Under the pieces are notes generated by a model. That model was given only the letters and a program-made list of their open reading frames with translations, was not told where the DNA came from and searched no databases. Of a DNA stretch of 64,000 nt, positions 55,945 to 64,000 are shown piece after piece. The stretch is from Isoetes taiwanensis (taxonomy: Eukaryota > Streptophyta > Lycopodiopsida > Isoetales > Isoetaceae): the NCBI GenBank assembly GCA_021234155.1, contig JAJEKV010000039.1, forward strand, positions 5,934,745 to 5,998,744, given 5' to 3'. Positions within the stretch are counted from its first letter, which is position 1. The number at the start of each line of letters is the position of its first letter. The position numbers and the translations under genes are program-made.

Positions 55945-58900
55945 TCACTCTTGGAGGGCAGCAGGTGGATCATGCACCGTAACTAGTTGGAAATGGAGAG
56001 ACAGAGGAACATACTCAAAAGGCATGAGAGCTTCTTGACCATAAACCAATTTGAATGGTGTGTGCCCGGTAGCAATTTTGAAACTGGTATTATAAGCCCA
56101 CAAAACAGTAGGTAGTTTTTCTTGCCAGTCAGTGCGAGAAGTGTCACAAATTTTCTTCAAGATGGTAACGAGAGTCTTGTTTGTGCTTTCTGCAAGGCCA
56201 TTTCCTTGTGGATAATAAGGAGTGCTCTTTCTGTGATGAATATGTAAATAATCCGTCAATTCCTGGATCATGTGATTCACAAAATGAACACCTCGGTCAC
56301 TGACAAGTTCAAGGGGACAGCCAAAGCGTGTGATGACATGTGTGTAGAGGACTTTGGTCGTACTGCAGCAGTATTATCAGAAAGTGCACAACAGGCCTCT
56401 GCCCACTTAGTAGCATAATCCGTGAGAACCAATATATAGCGGGCACGGGTGTGCTGCGCTGGTGGATCCATTGGCCCAATAAAATCCATTCCCTATTTGC
56501 TGAATGGTAACGGGGTGGCAACTGGTGTTAAAGGGAGAGCGTCACGGGCTGTGGTAGTTGCATGCGTGAGGGTGGACATCCTTGAAGAGCATGGGCCGAA
56601 AATAGCCTGTGAGAAGAATCTTGCAGGCCGTGGTATCACTGCTGAAATGGCCTCCGCCAAGGCCTTCATGAGCTTGACAAACAATCACTGGTACTTCATG
56701 AGGAAGAACGCACTGACGCAAAACCATATCCTTGCCATGTTTATAGAGATGTCCCGCAACTATTTTATAGTCACGGACTTCACGGAGAAACTATTGACGG
56801 CGTGACCGGAGTTTCTCAGAAGAGAGCGTTGGGTCTTCAGACGGTAGTGCACCAGAGAGCAAATATTGTTGATAGTCATGAAACCAATGGGGCGTGGTCG
56901 TGACCAAGAAGAGTTGTGTATCTGGAAAAACATCTGAAACACCTGTGAACGGGTCGTCCGTGTGTATGCGTGGAAGATAATCAGGCACAATATGAGACTT
57001 ACCAGCCTTGTGAATGATTTCAAAGGGAGCAAACTCTTGGAGAAGCAGCACCCAACGGGCAATACGGCCCGTGAGCATGGTTTTGTTGATCAAATAAAGG
57101 AGAGCTTGATGATCAATGAAAAATTTGATTTTGCTACCCAACAAATAATGGCGGAATCTTTGGACACAGAAGACGAGGCCAAGCGCTTCCCTTTCCATGG
57201 CAGAATAATTTCGCTCAGCTGGATTAAGTTTTCTGCTGGCATAGCGAATAAGCTTGTCTGTGTGAGCATCATATGCCTGAGAAAGAACAGCACCAATAGC
57301 AAAGGCCGAGACATCTACATGGATATGAAAAGGTTTGTCCCATGGAGGGGGAACAAGAACAGGAGCTTGAGTAGCAAAACCTTCAATTTCTGAAATGATG
57401 CATCCGCCTGGGGATTCCAAGCCCAAGAGGGTTCGTCTCCCGTGAGTTTATGAATAGGATCGGCAATAGCAGCTAGGCCAGGAATGAAGGTTGCATAGTA
57501 ATTAACTTTGCCCAAAAATGAGCGTATCTCTTTGATGTTGGAAGGTGCGTGAGCCTTAAGCACACAACTGATTTTGGCAGGATTCGTGGTGATGCCTTCT
57601 TTACTGACAACATGACCAAGAAGGACACCAGAAGTGGCACAGAAAGTACACTTTTCTGGATTTAAACTGATACTAGACTCATCACATTTTTGAAAAACAA
57701 GCTCCAATTTGTCAAGATATTTTTCCATGGAGCTATATGCGGAAAAATCGTCCTGAAAAAATTGCAGAAAGGCATTCTCTTTCATGAATTCTTGAAAGAC
57801 CGAAAGCATAATATGCTGAAAAGTGGATGGGGAATTAGATAATCCAAAAGGTACCACTTTATAGGCAAAAGTGCCCCACAGCGTGGTGAAAGTTGTTTTC
57901 AATTGATCCTCAGCCTTGATAGAGATTTCATTGTAACCCGAGAAACCATCCATAAAGGAGTACATCTCGTGACCGGCTACTTCTTCAAGGACTTGATTTG
58001 TGAAGGTAGTGGGAAATGATCATGTTCCGTGGCCTGATTGAGTTTTTGATAGTCCACGCAAACGTATTTTTCCATTGTGTTTGAGAGCAATTACAATTGG
58101 GCTCACCCACTTCGAATGTTTGACCTCATAAATCAAGCCAGCAACAAGAAGTTTGTCTATTTCAGCTTTGACACGGTCTCGATAATTTGGGTTGAGCCTG
58201 TACTGTCGTTGCTAGATTGGACGCGTATCAGTTTTGGTGGAAATAGTCAGTTCCCCCAACTCTTTCTTAATACCCCTTAAGTCTTTGTAGTTCCACGCAA
58301 AGATATGTTTGAACTTCTTGAAGAGGTTGATAGCACGAGCTTTATAATTGTGTGAAAGATTTGCAGCCAACCTGACAGATTGATTGTCTCCTAGATCCAC
58401 AACTTCAACTTTTGGAGTTTGAATATGCGGGCTACTTCTGTGTTCATGACGGCGTGAGCAGGAGGTTGGAATATCACAGGTGGTGCAGCACTCTGTGTCG
58501 TGAAAAAGAGAGGTTGCTGAGTGTCATCAAGTAATGGTTGTTTCATGACAGCAGCAACATCAACAATATCATGCAGAGTGTCTTCTGCAGGGAAAATATC
58601 TACTCACTGGATCCAATTGCAGGGTGCCAGATAAGGATCCAGTAGGGTGGCAACGGCATGGTCCTGATCGAGGATCATATTGCCTCAAGGCTCTGCATAC
58701 TCGGGGTAGGAAGACAGAAGAAGATCTTTTGGAGGAGCTTGAACATGATAAGTATTTTGAGCTTCTTCTGAATCATTGTCAGAGAGAGATGGCTCAGCAT
58801 GCTCAACAGAAATGAGTTTACCAGTTTCCAGATCCATGGTGGCATTCAATGTGCCGTCGTAATGACAAGTTGATCAGTAGCCCAGTAATAAATGCTTTTA

Positions 58901-59250
58901 GCTTGCCGGAGGAAAGATCGTCCCACCAGCATTTCGTAATCACCTGGATCTTCACCAGCTTTCCAAACACCAAATTCCAAGGGAATTTGAGATCCCCAAT
59001 ACTGATGTGGAGAAGAGGGGTTGATGCCTTGAGGTCGCGTGATGTGGCCATTGGCAAGCTTGATGTCATAGGGGGCATGATAAAGTTGCTTGATGCCCAA
59101 CTGTCTCTGAAGTTTGTCCATGATGAGGTTGACGGCACTACCACCATCAATCTACACACGATTGATATGTTGATTTTCCACAGTGGCATGTACCATTGGG
59201 GTAGAAGTGGCTACAACATCTACCAAGACCGTGGGTAAGGGCAATTGTTC
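55945..59250 (-). pseudogene. gypsy4 pol: protease, RT, RNase H, integrase
   Basis: Protease at about 59190-58846 (IDGGSAVNLIMDKLQRQLG; YEMLVGRSFLRQ), with DGG in place of the usual DSG/DTG. Linker at 58400-58212 (FKKFKHIFAWNYKDLRGI). RT at about 58240-57315: YSFMDGFSGYNEISIKAED, PFGLSNSPSTFQH and a catalytic box FFQDDFSAYS, Gln-Asp-Asp rather than Tyr/Val-Asp-Asp. RNase H at 57426-56980 (HVDVSAFAIGAVLSQAYD; RKLNPAERNYSAMEREAL). Integrase at about 56800-55945: zinc-finger remnant (VCQAHEGLGGGHF), core MDFIGPMDPPAQHTRA, SDRG frameshifted near 56300, and YYPQGNGLAESTNKTL with the catalytic Glu. No chromodomain follows. Dead as assembled. Confidence 0.88.
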
Positions 59251-59750
59251 CTTGAGAGCAGGACACTGTTTGAGAATGGTAGCAAGACTCAGGGGAATCT
59301 TAATTTTTGCCAGCTCCTCTTGGAGTTCCAAAGGAACATGAAAGAAGGGATGGCAGGTTCCAACGATGCGGGAGTCTGAGGAATGGACGCGGAGACTTCC
59401 TTGAGGAGTTCAACTTCAGCAACAATGTTGGGGTACTGCTGAATGTGTAGGTTTTTTTGACGTGGAGGGCATGGGCGCGTGTGATGATGTAAACGTTTGC
59501 AAACGTGCGTCCTTCAGCAGCTTGCATAAATTTGAGAATGCTTTGACGCACCTTAGGCACATGAGGCATGAGCTTGGGTCGAAATAGACCGTTTTGTGCT
59601 CCTCGTGCGGAATAATGTCCACAGCAAACGCAGGTTGCGTATCATGCAGGATGATTCTCAACGGACGTGATGCCTTGATCTAAGAGCTTGATAGATTTCT
59701 TCCTGAGCTTGTTGATCCAGAATTGTGGAGTGTGCCGCTTGTTGAGGTCT

Positions 59751-61382
59751 CTATTGCTGTGGTGGCCGAGGGGGTTTCTTCAAAACGGCGGAACGTGGGC
59801 CCTGTTTTCCATTGGCAACCCATAGTTGATAAGCAGTTAGACGAGCTGAAGTTGTTTGATTTGTTCCTAGAAGCTGAACCTGGACTTGAGGAAGCTGAGG
59901 ACATGCCGTATTAGGATGACCACATTCTTGACAGTGATAGCACTGTGCTTTGGAAGGATCAAAAGGAGTTCCTGAACTTTGACCCCTAGATTGTTGGGTG
60001 TGCTGAGACTGGTGATATTGTTGAGGCAGATATGATTGCTGTTGTGGATATTGATGAGGCGTGGTCTGTACCTGAAAGACCATTTTTTGCCTGAAGGGTG
60101 TAGGATGAGCACGGGTACATTCTTCAGTAGAATGATTGCACATATTGCAACGCTTACAGCGAGGAGAACCATTGGTGGAATTATATTCATTCGCGAGATG
60201 ACCTTGATACTTGCAGATGTGACACCAAACTTGACTGCATTGAGGAGGGGCCGACTGGTGAGGCTGTACATTGTTCTGTGGAACCATGATGGGAGGCATG
60301 AAAGGAAGCTCCATGAGGGGTACACCACGGGAAGACACATTGACTGAATGATTCACCAACTCGATGGCTTGCTCCAAGGTTTTAGGGCGCAAATATTCTG
60401 TCATAAGGTGAATAGCAGGAGGAAGACCCTGCAGAAACCAAACGAGAATCTGGATTTGCGTGGAATAATCTTTAAGCTTGCTGACAAGAATGTGGAGACG
60501 ATCCGCAAAGTCAAGGGCGGACTCCGTGGGTTGTTGCTGGAGATCATTAAGCTGCTTGAGAAGCTGTTGGTCGTCATCCGTGGTGCCATAATGAGATAGA
60601 AAGGCAGTCTTCATTTCTTGCTAATTTTGTTCTAGTAGCTTTTGTTGGCCATGAGCCACTGATGAGGAGCTCCCCTCAACGTGGTGGAGAAGATGTGGAA
60701 CTTAAGTTGAGGCTGAGAATGGCCATTTAGAATAGCCAAAGCTTCAAACTCCTCCATATGAGCTTGTGCACTTTGATCAAGGAGTTTCCCTTGGTATTCC
60801 CAAAAATCGGATAGGTGAGCTTAAGATTTTGAACAAGTGATGGAACCTGAACTTGCGTGTAAAGTGGTACAGCATAAGTGGGAATATCCTTGAGGTACAG
60901 CCATGGGCTGGGAACAAGGTGATGGCAAGGAAACCGAGAAACCAGGTGGTCCACAGAGAGGGGCATCCGTGGGCAAGGGGTCGTGGGTGCCATCTTCATT
61001 TAATTTGAGATCAGTAATGTTGCAAACTAGAAGTGCTGAAAGGAGGGGGGAGACTGAAATTCATGACATGAGGAAGGCCAAAAGAGACATGAGGATAGCC
61101 CATCCCAGTCGGAGGAGAAGAGGTTTGCGAAGGCAAAGGAGTGTGACCAGAAGAGATATGAATGTAAGTGTTGTCTGGAGTTTGAAAATAATGAGGAGTA
61201 GAATGGACCGGTGTATGATGTGGCGACTGTGGTTGAGAGCAGTGTTTGCAAACGTGGGGAGACCCTGGTCGAGAACTGACATGAGGGGTGGACGGTGCCG
61301 GCTGAGCACATGAGCGGACACGGCCTCCTTCGATGTCATAGTCAGGAAGGAGTTCCTCAGAAGTGAAAGCACGAGCAGACAT
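59751..61382 (-). pseudogene. gypsy4 gag with three zinc-knuckle motifs
   Basis: A likely start is MSARAFTSEELLPDYDIEGG near 61382, followed by a Pro/Ser/His-rich disordered part. A frameshift leads to the capsid domain (LTYPIFGNTKGNSL; then, from 60614, MKTAFLSHYGTTDDDQQLLK and ALDFADRLHILVSKLKDYS). Near 60135-59890 come three knuckles: CHICKYQGHLANEY (last Cys lost), CKRCNMCNHSTEEC and CYHCQECGHPNTAC. Between them lies a Gln/His/Pro/Tyr-rich linker. Two or three knuckles are more than the single one in gypsy1 and gypsy2. The last part runs to 59751 (SAVLKKPPRPPQQ) and continues in other frames to protease. Confidence 0.85.
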
Positions 61383-61400
61383 ATTGATGGGAGAGAAAAA

Positions 61401-61418
61401 GACCCGGCAGCGTCGACA
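61401..61418 (-). other. gypsy4 primer-binding site (tRNA-Asp type)
   Basis: Minus-strand TGTCGACGCTGCCGGGTC, one base inside the 5' LTR, resembles TGGCGCCGTTGCCGGGGA, the tRNA-Asp site used by many Athila/Tat elements. Several mismatches are present. Confidence 0.65.
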
Positions 61419-61419
61419 G

Positions 61420-62006
61420 TGTTTAGGGTCTATGTTCAGGATCTCCTGCAAGACAGCCCTCTATGAGGATCCTTGGATCAAACAGGAGAATCCTAACTGA
61501 GTTTCATGCGGGATTTTGGAAAGAAGAGAAGAAAGAAAGGAAGTGAAAGAACAAGACGAAAAGAAAAACAGTAAGCAGAAATATGACTTCCTTGATATCA
61601 ATTGGAGTACATGAACTCTCGTCAAGCGAGAGGAAAACAATTGAGACAAGGCTAAAATCTCATCTAAAAACTCAAGATCTATCCCTACTCATATATATAC
61701 TACAATGGCCTAGGGCCCAAAATAGGTGGTGGCAAATCTCAGTTACCAACTCCCGGATCAATGCCTGATTTTCGGGGAATCTGGCAGCGCCTTTATTTAT
61801 GCCTAGAATCTCGCTGAATTTGTGTTACACTCCACGGAGGCCATCATTTGTCCATTCTGAGTCTCTTCGTTGACTGGGACGTGGACCTCTGCGTGGGTTT
61901 TGGCGGGGGCGTGGGTCTACTACCCGATGCTTGACCTGGTCCCTTATTCCTATCCTGCTCCTTGGTACTCAGGAATAGTCCTGTACCTGAACGTACAGGA
62001 CTAACA
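61420..62006 (-). repeat. gypsy4 5' LTR
   Basis: 587 bp, starting TGTTAG and ending CTAAACA on the minus strand. It is closely similar to 51202-51786, with scattered substitutions and few indels. Confidence 0.94.
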
Positions 62007-62350
62007 CTCCCCTTTCCTAGTGTTCTTTTTTTGCATCCTCCCCGACTTTCCCCCCTCCCCCTCCCCTTCTTTTCCCTTTTATTATGCCCATTTTCCTTCT
62101 CTTTTTTCTACCCTTTTCCTGTTCCCTTTTTTTCCCCGCCCTTTTTCTCTTCCACTTTCCTCGTGCCCTCACCCTTTTCCTCTTCCTCTTTTCTTGGTGT
62201 CCTTTTCCCTCTTCCCTTTTTCTTTTTTCTTTACCTTTTCCTGTGTCTTTTTCCCTTCTTTTGCCCCTTTCCCTCTTTCCCTTTTCCCCGTGCCTTTTTG
62301 CCCTTCACGTTTTCCCTTTCCTCCTCCCTCTTCCTTTTCTCTTTTCCCTT
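62007..62350. repeat. Pyrimidine-rich tract, right part
   Basis: Continuation of the T/C tract of 50280-51201 after the gypsy4 insertion, giving about 1.26 kb in the pre-insertion state. The overlapping long frames here are compositional. Confidence 0.95.
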
Positions 62351-62691
62351 AAGAGATCAAAGCATGATCAATCACGGTGGTGGAAAGTCATGTGATAAAT
62401 TTTGGCCTTCGGATGCAATCAGATAATCTCGGCCATCAAAATTAGAGTTTGATTCATGACATACTTACGCTATAATTTTATAATATAACACTAAAAAATT
62501 GCCTACCATTGATGGGGTTTCTATGTGATTGTATATGAGGATTCGAAGACTAATGTGTTGTCTATGAGTAAGTGACGTTAAATTGAGTTTTTAATGTATG
62601 GTAAGATTGTTTCCTCTGATTTGGCAAACCTAGTTTGAGTAGTGCATTCATCTGTTTTCTTATTGCAAAAGTCCTTCTTGTTGTAAAAATG
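62351..62691. other. A/T-rich DNA between tract and gypsy5
   Basis: No feature recognised. Confidence 0.4.
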
Positions 62692-64000
62692 AAAAGCCAT
62701 CCATGAAGGAGTATGTCTCGTGACCGGCTGCTTCTTCAAGAACTTGATCTGTGAAGGTAGTGGGAAATGATCACGTTCCGTGGCCTGATTGAGTTTTTGA
62801 TAGTCCACGCAAACGTATTTTCCCATTGTGTTTGAGAGAAATTACAATTGGGCTCACCCACTTCGAATGTTTGACCGCATAAATCAAGCCAGCAGCAAGA
62901 AGTTTGTCTATTTCAGCTTTGACACGGTCTCGATAATTTGGGTTGAGCCTGTACTGTCGTTGCTAGATTGGACGCTCATCAGGTTTGGTGGGAATAGTCA
63001 GTTCCCCCAACTCTTTCTTGATACCCCTTAAGTCTTTGTAGTTCCACGCAAAGATATGTTTGAACTTCTTGAAGAGGTTGATAGCACGAGCTTTATAATT
63101 GTGTGAAAGATTTGCAGCCAACCTGACAGATTGATTGTCTCCTAGATCCACAACTTCAACTTCTGAAGTTTGAATATGCGGGACTACTTCTGTGTTCGTG
63201 ATGGCGTGAGCAAGAGGTTGGAATATCACAGGTGGTGCAGCACTCTGTGTCGTGAAAAAGAGAGGTTGCTGAGTGTCATCAAGTAATGGCTGCTTCATGA
63301 CAGCAGCAACATCAACAATATCATGAGGAGTGTCTTCTGCAGGGAAAATATCTACTTGCCGGATCCAATTGCAGGGTGCCAGATAAGGATCCAGTAGGGT
63401 GGCAACGGCATGGTCCTGATCGAGGGTCATATCGCCCCAAGGATCTGCATACTCGGGGTAGGAAGACAGAGGAAGATTGGCTGGAGGAGCTTGAACATGA
63501 TAAGTATTTTGAGCTTCTTCTGAATCACTGTCAGAGAGAGATGGCTCAGCATGCTCAACAGAAATGAGTTTACCAGTTTCCAAATCCATGGTGGCATTCA
63601 ATGTGCCGTCGTGATGACAAGTTAGCCTAGTAATAAATGCTTTTAGCTTGCCGGAGGAAAGGTCGTCCCACCAGCATTTCGTAATCACCTGGATCTTCAC
63701 CAGCTTTCCAAACACTAAATTCCAAGGGAATTTGAGATCCCCAATACTGATATGGAGAAGAGGGGTTGATGCCTTGAGGTCGCGTGATGTGGCCATTGGC
63801 AAGCTTGATGTCATAGGGGGCACGATAAAGTTGCTTGATGCCCAACTGTCTCTGAAGTTTGTCCGTGATGAGGTTGACGGCACTATCACCATCAATCTAC
63901 ACACGATTGATATGTTGATTTTCCACAGTGGCATGTACCGTTAGGGTAGAAGTGGCTACAACACCTACCAAGACCGTGGGTAGGAGCAATTGTTCCTTGA
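62692..64000 (-). mobile_element. gypsy5: partial gypsy4-family element, runs off the window
   Basis: Closely similar to gypsy4 57950-59260 on the same strand. It starts abruptly inside the RT motif (YSFMDGFS at 62692) where similarity to gypsy4 ends, so the rest of pol, the accessory ORF and the 3' LTR are missing on this side. One open frame of 323 codons (63934-62963) covers the protease region (frame with VPSTSSRTNFRD), the post-protease linker (SDSDSEEAQNTYH; VDIFPAEDTPHDIVDVAAVM) and the RT entry (FKHIFAWNYKDLRGI). This region is broken in gypsy4 by a stop and frameshifts. The adjacent frame 63845-63627 reads GIKQLYRAPYDIKLANGHIT and YEMLVGRPFLRQ. Confidence 0.88.

Larger units (their letters stand above)
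51202..62006 (-). mobile_element. gypsy4: complete 10.8 kb Athila/Tat-like element
   Basis: LTRs 51202-51786 and 61420-62006, flanked by a CTCCC duplication (51197-51201 and 62007-62011). Order on the minus strand: 5' LTR, tRNA-Asp-type primer site, gag with several zinc knuckles, protease, RT, RNase H, integrase (no chromodomain), a ~0.65 kb noncoding spacer, an internal TATA box, ~3 kb of accessory coding sequence, polypurine tract, 3' LTR. The primer type, RT motifs and extra downstream ORF fit the Athila/Tat side of Ty3/gypsy. All cistrons are frameshifted. Confidence 0.93.

Overview
The window is repeat-dominated nuclear DNA of a land plant. The evidence is plant-type Ty3/gypsy elements (chromoviruses and an Athila/Tat-like element), L1-type LINEs with poly(A) tails, decayed exons of a SpoU/TrmJ-type RNA methyltransferase and of a UBP26-type deubiquitinase with GT-AG introns, and plant-style TATA boxes. 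The species cannot be told from sequence alone; a large, transposon-rich genome is likely. No intact host gene was found. Nearly every reading frame is interrupted.

Layout. 1-2524: tandem duplication of the 3' part of a SpoU-family 2'-O-methyltransferase gene, each copy with its own lesions. 3591-16799: complete 13.2 kb chromovirus on the minus strand (here gypsy1) with 1.56-1.57 kb LTRs and a CTTAG target duplication. Besides gag-pol-chromodomain it carries about 3.6 kb of extra coding sequence between the 5' LTR and gag, in two cassettes, each preceded by paired inverted-repeat motifs and its own TATA box. 17180-18205: C-terminal exons of a UBP26-like gene. 19220-21475: non-autonomous element with terminal inverted repeats, holding ten copies of a palindrome around GGTATAAATTTATACC. 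21669-22073: protein kinase remnant. 24.1-27.46 kb: LINE remnants. 28.7-31.2 kb: decayed, transposase-like gene. 33.83-44.08 kb: three-layer nest, a LINE split by a complete 9.0 kb chromovirus (gypsy2, TSD TCTTC) that is itself interrupted by a 400 bp LINE (14 bp TSD). About 47.4-50.2 kb: 3' half of another chromovirus (gypsy3). 50.28-51.20 and 62.01-62.35 kb: one pyrimidine-rich tract split by a complete 10.8 kb Athila/Tat-like element (gypsy4, TSD CTCCC, tRNA-Asp-type primer site), which has about 3 kb of extra coding sequence downstream of integrase behind its own TATA box. 62.69-64.0 kb: partial relative of gypsy4 (gypsy5), running off the window.

Most unusual point: gypsy1 and gypsy4 belong to different lineages and carry accessory cistrons at opposite ends of gag-pol, yet each accessory cistron starts about 95-115 bp downstream of an internal TATA box. 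The first gypsy1 accessory cistron opens with MARTKQ, identical to the start of histone H3, followed by a charged, lysine/arginine-rich, probably nuclear protein. That is the best candidate here for an undescribed biological system.
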